A stretch of 64,000 bases of DNA from an uncultured Lachnospiraceae bacterium (lineage in GTDB: Bacteria; Bacillota; Clostridia; Lachnospirales; Lachnospiraceae), in the NCBI GenBank assembly GCA_910578475.1, contig CAJTRK010000005.1, positions 1-64,000 on the forward strand. The letters run 5' to 3'. Of this stretch, positions 22,268 through 29,944 are shown one piece after another. Within the stretch, counting starts at the first letter, position 1, and the number at the start of each line of letters is the position of its first letter. The translations under genes were made by a program, and so were the position numbers. The notes under the pieces were generated by a model, which was given only the letters and a program-made list of their open reading frames with translations, was not told the DNA's origin and did no database searches.

Positions 22268-24007
22268 ATGGGAAAATATGACGACTTGGCCAAAAAAATT
22301 ATAGAACGCGTCGGCGGCCGGGGAAATATCGCCGGGCTGACGCACTGTGCAACTAAACTGCGTTTTTTGCTGAAAGACGAGGCAAAAGCGGATACGAGGG
22401 GATTAAAGACGATGCCCGGCGTGATTACGGTCGTGCAGAGCAGCGGACAGTACCAGCTTGTTATCGGAAATCATGCGCCGGATGTCTGCGAGACAGTTTC
22501 ACGGCTGGCGGGTATTGTCGATTTCAAAGAGGAACGCGGACGGGAAAGAAGCGTGTTCGGCCGGTTCCCGGAATTTTTTGCCGGCATCTTTACGCCGCTT
22601 GTCAGCGTATTCTGTGCAATGGGCGTTCTGAAAGGAATACAGGGATTCTTGCTGCATGTGGGTCTTTATGGTGAAACGGACGCTTTCTATCAGTTCGTGC
22701 AGCTTCTTTCCGACAGCCTGTTTTACTATCTTCCGATTTTTATCGGGGCTACGGCCGCCAGAAAATTTCAGATAAATCAGTTTACAGGCATGATTATCGG
22801 AGCATGTTTCGTATATCCGTTCCGTTTTGGCGTTGTGGAACGGCCCTATACGGTTCTTCCGGTCATTTTCGCTGTCTGGGCCGCTTCTTATATGGAGCGT
22901 TTCCTGAAAAAAATATTGCCGGACCTCCTGAAACTGTTTCTTGTGCCGCTTATCACGCTTTTGCTTACTACAATATTGACCAGAATAGTCATTGAAACGG
23001 TTTATACGGGACTGACCGCAATCGTGATGATGGCGATAGACCAGACCTACGCCGTAAGCCCGTTCCTTTCGTCGTTTCTTGCCGGCGCGTTTTGGCCCTT
23101 CTTCGTTTTGCTCGGCCTTCATGGAGAACTTGTCCCGATGATACCGGAGTCCCTTCCGGATGCCATGACAGGTGTTTTTCTTCCGACGGTTGGTTTTATC
23201 GCGTCCTGCGCACAAGCCGGCGCCGTGTTTGCGGTTTTGCTCAAGACGAGGGACAGACGTTTGCAGGCTATTTCGATACCGTCTGTTATTGCCGGATTGT
23301 TCGGCATGGCGGAGCCTGGTATTTACGGTGTTGCGCTGCCCGAAAAGAAGCCGTTTATCATAAGCTGCATCGGTTCGGCGGCCGGAGGGCTTGTTTTTAT
23401 CTGGCTGAGGGATTACGGGGCGCAGAGCGGACTGTCGGCGCCGCTTGCTGCAGCCGGGGCTGCTTTTGTTCTCACATGGATAATTACACTTGTTATTTGT
23501 AAGTATCCGAAAGAAGAAAAGGTAGAATTTCCATCTGTTTCGCCGTCTCTGGATGGTAAAAAAGTCATTCACAGTCCGTTGAACGGAAAACTCGTTCCGC
23601 TGATTGAGGTTGGAGATGAGGTTTTTTCCAGCGGGGTTCTTGGAGACGGAATCGCGATAGAGCCTTATGACGGTGTGGTCTATGCGCCGGCCGACTGCAA
23701 GGTTACAACCTTTTTCCCGACCGGACATGCAATCGGACTGACGACCTCGGAAGGGGTGGAACTGCTCATTCATATCGGCGTCGATACGGTGCAGCTGAAC
23801 GGGAAATACTTCAAACCGCTTGTAAAGCAGGGAGAGAGCCTTCTGGAAGGACAGCCCATGTTACAATTTGACAGCAGGAAAATCGAGCAGGCGGGATATG
23901 ATATGACAACATCTGTTATCATTACGAATACACCGGACTGGAAGAGAGTGGATTCCACAAAGGCGACAGAAACCACGGTGGGAGATGCGCTTCTTGTATT
24001 AGTATAG
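22268..24007 (+). CDS. PTS beta-glucoside-type transporter, EIIBCA fusion
   Basis: A 579-residue phosphotransferase permease in the BglF/BglP domain order. The IIB domain has the phospho-accepting Cys27 in GLTHCATKLRF. The IIC membrane domain (about residues 100-410) includes LGLHGELVPM and GMAEPGIYG. The IIA domain (about 430-579) has SPLNGKLVPL and the active His near residue 502 in LLIHIG. It takes up and phosphorylates a sugar at the expense of PEP via EI/HPr; beta-glucosides or sucrose/trehalose are typical, the actual substrate is unknown. No LicT/SacY antiterminator or phospho-glycosidase is adjacent, so it is an orphan transporter here. Two terminator hairpins follow. Confidence 0.94.
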   Translation: MGKYDDLAKKIIERVGGRGNIAGLTHCATKLRFLLKDEAKADTRGLKTMPGVITVVQSSGQYQLVIGNHAPDVCETVSRLAGIVDFKEERGRERSVFGRFPEFFAGIFTPLVSVFCAMGVLKGIQGFLLHVGLYGETDAFYQFVQLLSDSLFYYLPIFIGATAARKFQINQFTGMIIGACFVYPFRFGVVERPYTVLPVIFAVWAASYMERFLKKILPDLLKLFLVPLITLLLTTILTRIVIETVYTGLTAIVMMAIDQTYAVSPFLSSFLAGAFWPFFVLLGLHGELVPMIPESLPDAMTGVFLPTVGFIASCAQAGAVFAVLLKTRDRRLQAISIPSVIAGLFGMAEPGIYGVALPEKKPFIISCIGSAAGGLVFIWLRDYGAQSGLSAPLAAAGAAFVLTWIITLVICKYPKEEKVEFPSVSPSLDGKKVIHSPLNGKLVPLIEVGDEVFSSGVLGDGIAIEPYDGVVYAPADCKVTTFFPTGHAIGLTTSEGVELLIHIGVDTVQLNGKYFKPLVKQGESLLEGQPMLQFDSRKIEQAGYDMTTSVIITNTPDWKRVDSTKATETTVGDALLVLV

Positions 24008-24041
24008 CGTGAAAAAGTCTGCAAAGCAGACTTTTTCACGC
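24007..24041. terminator. Perfect 16-bp hairpin after the PTS gene
   Basis: GCGTGAAAAAGTCTGC pairs perfectly with its complement across AAA; it begins on the last base of the PTS stop codon. The T run lies inside the 3' stem, so it could work on either strand. Confidence 0.75.
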
Positions 24042-24042
24042 G

Positions 24043-24071
24043 GGAGAATGCCCAAAAAACGGGCATTCTCC
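24043..24071. terminator. Second convergent hairpin
   Basis: GGAGAATGCCC pairs with GGGCATTCTCC across AAAAAAC. It lies between the convergent PTS and thiT genes. Without a clear T tail it is probably an mRNA 3' stabiliser or weak terminator. Confidence 0.55.
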
Positions 24072-24114
24072 GTACCGATTTGAGATGAAATATTGTGCCG
24101 GGGCTGTCAGCGTC

Positions 24115-24804
24115 TTACTCCGCCGCCATTGCTTTCACTCTGACCATGGCGTTTTTAACCGGCGGCAATGATAAAATAACAATAGTTATAAATGCCTCTA
24201 CGAGAAGATAGGCGTAGTTGTAGGCGAAGGGATACAGGAAGGAGATGGATTTGGGGAAAGACTCCGGCATGTATTCCATCCAGTACAGATATCCGCCGAT
24301 AGTATGGAAAAATCCTCTGGCGAGAATGGCGAGAAGATATCCTTTTATCAGGCCGTTTTTGCTCCGGAAGAAGAAACCGGACAAGCCCAGTGAGGCAAAA
24401 GCGAGAATATAGTCCATACAGACCTGCATCAGAGAGAGAATGAAATCTCCGCCGCCCTGTAAAAACTGCAGAATCCCATAGGCGAAGCCCGCGGTCAGTC
24501 CGACTTTCGGGCCGTACCAGTAACCAATCAGGGTGATAAACAGCATGGAGCAGAGCGTAACGGAGCCGCCCCAGGGCATATCGATGATTTTCACATAGGA
24601 AGTAATGAAGCCAAGAGCCAGAGCAGCAGCGGAAAAAACGAGCTGTCTGGCGGAAAAGACTTTACCTGTCCGGGCTTCGTTGCTTTCTTTTTTCCTGAAA
24701 AATGCGGTCAGTAAGACCAGTGCGGCGAGGATGACAAGAAATGCCGCAACGCCTGCGGTTGTCAGAGAATAATAACCATCCTCCTGATTCAAAAATAATG
24801 ACAT
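24115..24804 (-). CDS. thiT: Thiamine ECF transporter S-component ThiT
   Basis: The membrane-embedded, substrate-binding subunit of an energy-coupling-factor transporter for thiamine; it works with shared EcfA/A'/T subunits encoded elsewhere. The 229-residue protein has one extra N-terminal helix followed by the six-helix ThiT core. IDMPWGGSVTLCSML, GYWYGPKVGLTAGFAYGILQ and GYLYWMEYMPE contain the aromatic and acidic residues that bind thiamine in the family. I chose the start at 24804, which has AGGAGG 8 bp upstream. The TPP riboswitch about 130 bp upstream confirms the substrate class and predicts repression by cellular thiamine pyrophosphate. Confidence 0.96.
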   Translation of the reverse strand: MSLFLNQEDGYYSLTTAGVAAFLVILAALVLLTAFFRKKESNEARTGKVFSARQLVFSAAALALGFITSYVKIIDMPWGGSVTLCSMLFITLIGYWYGPKVGLTAGFAYGILQFLQGGGDFILSLMQVCMDYILAFASLGLSGFFFRSKNGLIKGYLLAILARGFFHTIGGYLYWMEYMPESFPKSISFLYPFAYNYAYLLVEAFITIVILSLPPVKNAMVRVKAMAAE

Positions 24805-24935
24805 AAAAAAACCTCCTTCGTATGCGCGAGGAGGGACAACATCGTATTCACGGCAGCTATATAATAAATAATTACATATCAGCAACATAATAATAACATG
24901 CGCTATGAAACGATAACAGCGTTTCCGTGAAAACT

Positions 24936-25046
24936 GTGCCTCCTTCCGCCGGTATTATCCGGTTCAAGTAGTGAGGGTTAGGAATCCTTTCGGTCATGCG
25001 GCCGTATGAAAGTGATTCCAGTCTCAGCGATGTGCTCCCCTGGCGA
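24936..25046 (-). promoter_or_regulatory. TPP riboswitch controlling thiT
   Basis: Read on the minus strand, the segment shows the conserved core of the thiamine-pyrophosphate aptamer. This is a GGGGAGC P1/P2 start, CTGAGA, an inserted P3 arm, then ACTTGAACCGGATAATACCGG and the closing GGAAGGAG. The P4/P5 helix is formed by CCGG..CCGG. The aptamer lies in the leader of thiT, the expected target. Confidence 0.95.
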
Positions 25047-25299
25047 GTTATGATTATATTTTTATATATTAATCATGGCGGGATGCGTTGTCAAGCCTTT
25101 TTGTGAAAAAGATGTTTTACGGTAATTTGCCAAAGAATGACCCGCCGGCGGATGTTTTGTCATCAAAGCCGGATGCCGGAGCGTTATCCTGACTTGACAG
25201 GAAATTTGCCATAGCGGATAATGGTTATAAAAAGGCAATAAGAAATAGTCGGAGGAGATTGTCCTGTTTTCGTGGAAACGGACAGGAAAGGGGAGGTAA

Positions 25300-26100
25300 A
25301 TGGTATATCGAATACAAGACGGGAAGACGGCGGAAGCGCTTTTTGCCGGATGGGAGGAAAGCCTTATCTGGTCCTGTCTGCGGGGAACGATGGGATATCT
25401 TTATGCAGACGCTCAGGATGAGCCGCATTCCGCAATGGCGATTCTCGGTGATTTTGTCTTTTTTGCAGGAAAACCAAACCGGGAACTGGCTGTTTACAAA
25501 CCGGACTGGTGCACGCGGGATTTTATCATAGCGGTTCCACAAGGACAGGGATGGGCGGATGTGATAGAAGACTGTTGGAAAGAAAAAGCGAAGAAAGTCG
25601 TACGTTATGCTATGAAAAAAGAAGAGGATGTCTTTGACAGGGACAGACTGCGGAGCATTGTCGCGGGGCTTTTGCCGGAATACACGATAAGCCTGTTGGA
25701 TGAAGGGCTTTATGATTACTGCCGGAAGACGGACTGGTGCGGAGATTTCGTATCGCAGTTTGCAGACTGGAAAACATACCGGGAACTGGGACTTGGCGTT
25801 ATGGTTCTGAAGGACAAAATTCCCGTTGCGGGCGCTTCTTCCTATTCCGCATACAGGGGAACTGACAGAAGAGATGAAGCAGGAAAAAACGGCGGAATCG
25901 AAATCGAAATTGACACGAGGGAGGATTACCGCAGGCAGGGGCTGGCTTCCGTATGCGGCGCAAGGCTGATTCTGGAATGTCTTGACAGAGGGCTTTACCC
26001 CAGTTGGGACGCACAAAACCGGTGGTCGGTATCGCTCGCGGAGAAATTGGGTTATCACTTTTCCCACGAGTATACGGCGTATGAGATACAGGGGTATTGA
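25300..26100 (+). CDS. GNAT acetyltransferase (GNAT_acetyltran type)
   Basis: A 266-residue protein of the long, Firmicute-specific GNAT family. The N-terminal half is a degenerate acetyltransferase-like domain, and the C-terminal half carries IEIDTREDYRRQGLASVCGARLI, with R-R-Q-G-L-A as the acetyl-CoA loop. SWDAQNRWSVSLAEKLGYHF is the typical end motif of this subfamily. GGGGAGGTAA precedes the ATG. Substrate unknown. The downstream CPBP gene starts 109 bp later and may be co-transcribed. Confidence 0.87.
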   Translation: MVYRIQDGKTAEALFAGWEESLIWSCLRGTMGYLYADAQDEPHSAMAILGDFVFFAGKPNRELAVYKPDWCTRDFIIAVPQGQGWADVIEDCWKEKAKKVVRYAMKKEEDVFDRDRLRSIVAGLLPEYTISLLDEGLYDYCRKTDWCGDFVSQFADWKTYRELGLGVMVLKDKIPVAGASSYSAYRGTDRRDEAGKNGGIEIEIDTREDYRRQGLASVCGARLILECLDRGLYPSWDAQNRWSVSLAEKLGYHFSHEYTAYEIQGY

Positions 26101-26209
26101 CAGATGTTACACCTGTCCGTTCAGGACAGAAATGGAAAAGGATAACAAACCGGCTGTATGGGAGAAGGATGTGCCTGTATCTGCCGGAAGAAAAAGGGGG
26201 AAAAACTGG

Positions 26210-26956
26210 ATGAGCAGTCTGAGTCGGCGTTATTTGTGTATTACTTTTGCAATTATGCTTATTTGTTGGGGAATCTGCTTTCTGTGCGGCAGAAGCAATC
26301 TCTTGTTGAATGAAAATTATTGGCTGTATCTGCCATACTTGTTGGGTGGTCTGTCTCCGACCATCGCTTCATTTATTGTGCTGAAAAGGAGCGGCCGGGT
26401 GAAAACGCTGAAAGAATGGATTCGGAATATTTTTGATTTCAGGCATTCGCTTTGGTCTTATGCAATCGTCCTTTTGATGGCAGTTTTGTATATGCTGCCC
26501 CAATGTCTGATTTCCGGTTATGAGAAAGGTGCGCCGCTTCCGGCAATCCTTTTTATCATTCCGATGATGGTCATTGGAGGCGGACTGGAAGAAGCGGGCT
26601 GGCGGTACTTGCTGCAGCCGGAGCTGGAAGAAAAATATTCTTTTACAATAGCGACTGTTATAATCGGGCTGATATGGTGGCTCTGGCATATGCCGCTGTT
26701 TTACATACCCGGCGTAGCACAATACGGGATGAATTATCTGGCGTTTGGCATCAGCGTTATGGGAATGAGTTTTGCATTGGCCTGCATCAGAAAATCTACC
26801 GGCAGCGTTTGGCTGTGCGTGTTGTTTCATGCGATTGCCAATTCCTTATCCGGCGTTTATCTTATTCATGAGAATATCATGGGGAATACAATATCAAGCG
26901 TTATATTAATTGCGGCGGTATATTTGCTGTTATTTATGAAAAAGAGAATAAAATAG
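26210..26956 (+). CDS. CPBP-family intramembrane glutamic endopeptidase
   Basis: A 248-residue membrane protein of the CPBP (CAAX-protease and bacteriocin-processing, Abi) family with about seven hydrophobic helices. The catalytic motifs are GGGLEEAGWRYLL (E-E-x-x-x-R), WHMPLF (His) and FHAIANS (His..Asn). Family members process prenylated or bacteriocin-type peptides or give immunity to them; the substrate here is not known. The ATG at 26210 follows AAAGGGGGAAAAACTGG; a further in-frame ATG at 26132 would add a charged N-terminal tail. Confidence 0.87.
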   Translation: MSSLSRRYLCITFAIMLICWGICFLCGRSNLLLNENYWLYLPYLLGGLSPTIASFIVLKRSGRVKTLKEWIRNIFDFRHSLWSYAIVLLMAVLYMLPQCLISGYEKGAPLPAILFIIPMMVIGGGLEEAGWRYLLQPELEEKYSFTIATVIIGLIWWLWHMPLFYIPGVAQYGMNYLAFGISVMGMSFALACIRKSTGSVWLCVLFHAIANSLSGVYLIHENIMGNTISSVILIAAVYLLLFMKKRIK

Positions 26957-26978
26957 CTTTTGATATTTGGCAGGAGCC

Positions 26979-27006
26979 TTGACTATTGCGGGAATGTTGT
27001 TATAAT
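26979..27006 (+). promoter_or_regulatory. Sigma-A promoter of the degV-family gene
   Basis: TTGACT and TATAAT with 16-bp spacing, about 45 bp before the start codon and 22 bp after the preceding gene. One of the best consensus matches in the window. Confidence 0.75.
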
Positions 27007-27052
27007 AGTATATAGTTTTAAAAACTACATGAGAAAGTATGGGAAAATAGTT

Positions 27053-27943
27053 ATGGCTTTTCAGATTATTTCAGACGGTTCCTGTGACCTCGGGACGGAA
27101 CGCGCCGCGAAAGAAGGCGTCAGAGTAGTGCCTTTTTATGTATCGTTTGATGACAAAACCTATCAGAAAGAGATAGAGGAAGTATCGGTTCGGGAATTTT
27201 ACCAGCGGATGGTGGATAATGCGGACTGTTTTCCGAAGTCATCCATGCCTTCAGTACAGGATTATCTGGATGTATTTGAGGAATATGCGGCGGAGGGGAA
27301 GGACATTCTGTGTCTCTGTATCACGACCAAATTCAGCGGTTCTTATAATTCGGCAATGAACGCGAAGGAAATGCTTCTTGAAAAATATCCGGAAGTAAAG
27401 ATTGAAGTGCTGGATACCACGGTAGATACCGTTTTGCAGGGATTGCTCGTACTGGAAGTCTGCAGGATGCAGCAGGCGGGCTGGAGCTTTGAAGACACGG
27501 TGAAGCGCACGAAGGAGATATTGCCGACAGGCCGCATCATTTTTACGGTGGGAAGCTTTGATTATCTTGTGCATGGCGGGCGTATCGGCAAGGTGATGGG
27601 GGCGGCGGTGAAGAGTCTTTCGATTAAACCGCTGATTATTCTGAAAGAGGGAGAAATCTTTCCTGCCGGTGTTTTCCGAAATCGGGAAAAGGGCAAGAAA
27701 ACGCTTGTTTCACTTTGCAGAAAGCATTTTGAGAAAATCGGAGAAGCGCCGGATGAGTATGCTTTCAATATAGGTTATGGCTACGATTATGAGGAAGCCG
27801 TTTCATTCCGGGAAATGCTCCTTGCGGATTTGAAGCAGTACAGCGGGATTCAGGATATGGAACTGTTCCAGATTGGTGCGACAATCGGTGTGCATACCGG
27901 ACCGTATCCAATCGGGATGACATTTATCAGAAAGGCATTTTAG
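27053..27943 (+). CDS. DegV family fatty-acid-binding protein
   Basis: A 296-residue DegV protein. DegV/FakB proteins bind a fatty acid and present it to the kinase FakA, which makes acyl-phosphate for phospholipid synthesis. The N-terminal FQIISDGSCDLG, TTKFSGSYNSA and FDYLVHGGRIGK are the family signatures, and the C-terminal IGVHTGPYPIGMTF ends the binding domain. A FakA partner is not present here. The start codon is followed by the signature within four residues, which fixes the frame start. Confidence 0.94.
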   Translation: MAFQIISDGSCDLGTERAAKEGVRVVPFYVSFDDKTYQKEIEEVSVREFYQRMVDNADCFPKSSMPSVQDYLDVFEEYAAEGKDILCLCITTKFSGSYNSAMNAKEMLLEKYPEVKIEVLDTTVDTVLQGLLVLEVCRMQQAGWSFEDTVKRTKEILPTGRIIFTVGSFDYLVHGGRIGKVMGAAVKSLSIKPLIILKEGEIFPAGVFRNREKGKKTLVSLCRKHFEKIGEAPDEYAFNIGYGYDYEEAVSFREMLLADLKQYSGIQDMELFQIGATIGVHTGPYPIGMTFIRKAF

Positions 27944-28153
27944 GGCATCCGGAAAACGGAAGATGCCGGGAAATTTCATAAGTATTTACAGACGGTGTAC
28001 CTTTCTTTCCAAGTGAAAGAAGGGAGCCGTTTTTTCATCTTACAGGATTCGGAGAGTGGCCATTCCGTAAAGCGCCTCCGCATCCTTACAGGGAATTGCC
28101 GAAATGATAACAGAAGTTTTTTATACAAATCAAAGAAGAGGAGTGAGAGGGAT

Positions 28154-28852
28154 ATGGGATTGGAAAAAAAGATTTTGCTGTTTGACCTGGACGGAACGCT
28201 TACGGACCCGAAAACCGGTATAACAGGCTGTGTGCAGTATGCGCTGCATAAACTGGGGATTGAGGAACCGGATAAGGATAAACTGGAGCCTTTTATCGGA
28301 CCGCCGCTTGCGGACAGTTTTCAGGAGTTTTACGGTTTTGACGCGGAGAAATCGGCGGAGGCAATCGTCTATTATCGGGAAAGATTCAAGAGCGACGGTC
28401 TGTTCGAGAATGAAATCTATCCGGGCGTCAGGGAGTTGCTTGCGCATTTAAAACAGGCCGGTAAAACATTGGCGATTGCATCCAGTAAACCAACCGTTTT
28501 TGTGACAAAAATTCTGCAGCATTTTGATATAGAGCAATATTTCGATGTGATTGTGGGAAGTGAGCTTGACGGAACCAGGGCAAGAAAAGAGGAAGTTGTA
28601 GAAGAGGCTCTCCGACAGCTGCATCAGATTTCGGGATGCGTTCAGGAGGAAAATTTGTTGTCCGATAAAAAGGATAATGACAGAATCGTCATGATAGGTG
28701 ACAGGAAGTTCGATATTTTAGGCGCAAAATTATTCAACCTGGTCAGTGTAGGCGTTATGTACGGCTATGCGCTGCCCGGTGAACTGGAAGAGGCCGGGGC
28801 AGACTTCATCGTGGAATCCGTGGCGGAATTAGAGGAGTTATTGAATGACTGA
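28154..28852 (+). CDS. HAD-superfamily hydrolase (phosphoglycolate-phosphatase-like)
   Basis: A 232-residue cytoplasmic phosphatase of the PGP/Gph branch of HAD subfamily IA. LLFDLDGTLTDP supplies the nucleophile and acid Asp pair (motif I), ASSKP motif II, the Lys in ARKEEV-type context motif III, and IGDRKFDILGA motif IV. The substrate may be phosphoglycolate or another sugar phosphate. GAGGAGTGAGAGGG precedes the ATG. The stop overlaps the next start by 8 bp, coupling it to a CPBP protease. Confidence 0.92.
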   Translation: MGLEKKILLFDLDGTLTDPKTGITGCVQYALHKLGIEEPDKDKLEPFIGPPLADSFQEFYGFDAEKSAEAIVYYRERFKSDGLFENEIYPGVRELLAHLKQAGKTLAIASSKPTVFVTKILQHFDIEQYFDVIVGSELDGTRARKEEVVEEALRQLHQISGCVQEENLLSDKKDNDRIVMIGDRKFDILGAKLFNLVSVGVMYGYALPGELEEAGADFIVESVAELEELLND

Positions 28853-29750
28853 AAAGGGCATAAAAGCGGAACAAAATGCGATTTTGCGAAGGGTTGTCAT
28901 GGTCTTTCAACCTTTTCTTATCTATTATATAGTTAATATTATAACAGTTGTGATTTTGACTGCATTAGTCGATACTATAATACAGGACAATCATACAGCA
29001 CAGGCTATCGGCGGAACATGGAAAAAGATTTTGGTGGAGCAAAAAGCGACTGTCAATGCTGTCATCGGCGGACTGTCAATGCTGTCAGGAATACTACCGT
29101 TATTTTCTACGTTCCGCAGCGAGATAATGACGAATAATAGCGGTTGTAACTTGAAATGGGCGAAGGAAGAGGAGGATTCGAACAGATATAGAACAGCCGC
29201 TATTTTAAAGAAAATAATGCTTACAATAACGCTTGCTTTTACAAGTTCAATAGCAATCAATATTTTATTTATTACACTTCGTCTGACCGAAAGTTCCGAA
29301 ACTTATCATCAGACGGCGGCGCATCAATACAGCGTTATTTTTCCGGCAGGGCTTTTTTTATATGGAATTGTTTCTCCGTTTGCGGAAGAAGTCGTATTCC
29401 GGGGAATTATCTATAACAGGCTGAAAAAAATGTTCGGGGACTTTCAGGATAAAAAGCGTTTCCGCATCATCGGGCCGATGGTGATTTCCGCTTTGTTGTT
29501 CGGATTCTATCATGGAAATATCGTGCAGATGTTGTATGGATTTCTGATGGGCGTTCTGATTGCCTGTGTTTATGAAAAGGGGGGACGCTTTCTGTATGCC
29601 TTTCTTTTTCATGCCGCAGCCAATGCGGCGGTCTATGTTATTACGGGAAATCCGTTTCTGTACGGACATTTTATTACGCCCTGCGTGGGCCTTATGTTTG
29701 CTGCAATCTCCGTTCTGATAGTTATTTTCTGGAGACCGGCCGGCAATTAA
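28845..29750 (+). CDS. CPBP-family intramembrane endopeptidase (second)
   Basis: A 301-residue polytopic membrane protein, the second CPBP member within 3 kb. The motifs are FAEEVVFRGIIY (E-E-x-x-x-R), FGFYHGN (His) and FHAAANAAVY. The N-terminal half has two extra hydrophobic segments and a cytoplasmic loop of about 60 residues not needed for catalysis. It overlaps the HAD phosphatase gene by 8 bp, implying coupled translation. Substrate unknown; not closely similar to the first copy outside the motifs, so not a recent duplication. Confidence 0.87.
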   Translation: MTEKGIKAEQNAILRRVVMVFQPFLIYYIVNIITVVILTALVDTIIQDNHTAQAIGGTWKKILVEQKATVNAVIGGLSMLSGILPLFSTFRSEIMTNNSGCNLKWAKEEEDSNRYRTAAILKKIMLTITLAFTSSIAINILFITLRLTESSETYHQTAAHQYSVIFPAGLFLYGIVSPFAEEVVFRGIIYNRLKKMFGDFQDKKRFRIIGPMVISALLFGFYHGNIVQMLYGFLMGVLIACVYEKGGRFLYAFLFHAAANAAVYVITGNPFLYGHFITPCVGLMFAAISVLIVIFWRPAGN

Positions 29751-29819
29751 TTCCCAACAATTAATCTTCAAATCTATATTTACAACAGGATGAAATAGGT
29801 GTATAGTGTCAATAGTTTA

Positions 29820-29869
29820 GTCGCAAAGGCGCGCCTTAAAGGGTGTACTTTGCGACTTTTTTTATTTTT
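29820..29869 (+). terminator. Terminator after the second CPBP gene
   Basis: GTCGCAAAG pairs with CTTTGCGAC across a 19-nt loop, followed by TTTTTTTATTTTT. It insulates gltB from upstream transcription unless read through. Confidence 0.85.
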
Positions 29870-29873
29870 CAGA

Positions 29874-29925
29874 ATCCTGTAAGATGCGGACGCCCGGCCT
29901 GCGGAGAGGCCGCATCTTACAGGAT
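29874..29925 (+). promoter_or_regulatory. 16-bp leader hairpin just upstream of the gltB ribosome binding site
   Basis: ATCCTGTAAGATGCGG (29874-29889) pairs perfectly with its complement at 29910-29925, with a GC-rich 20-nt loop that can itself pair (CCGGCC..). The AAGGAG of gltB begins a few bases after the stem. Such a stable stem beside the start region could modulate initiation or mRNA stability. It does not match the known glutamine riboswitch. Confidence 0.5.
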
Positions 29926-29944
29926 ACGAAAGGAGAGGTCATTT

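Noticed and set aside
22499..23773. 424-codon minus-strand frame inside the PTS gene
   Set aside because: Composition is Arg/Lys/Asn-rich shadow coding opposite a clear EIIBCA gene; no start signal or family match.
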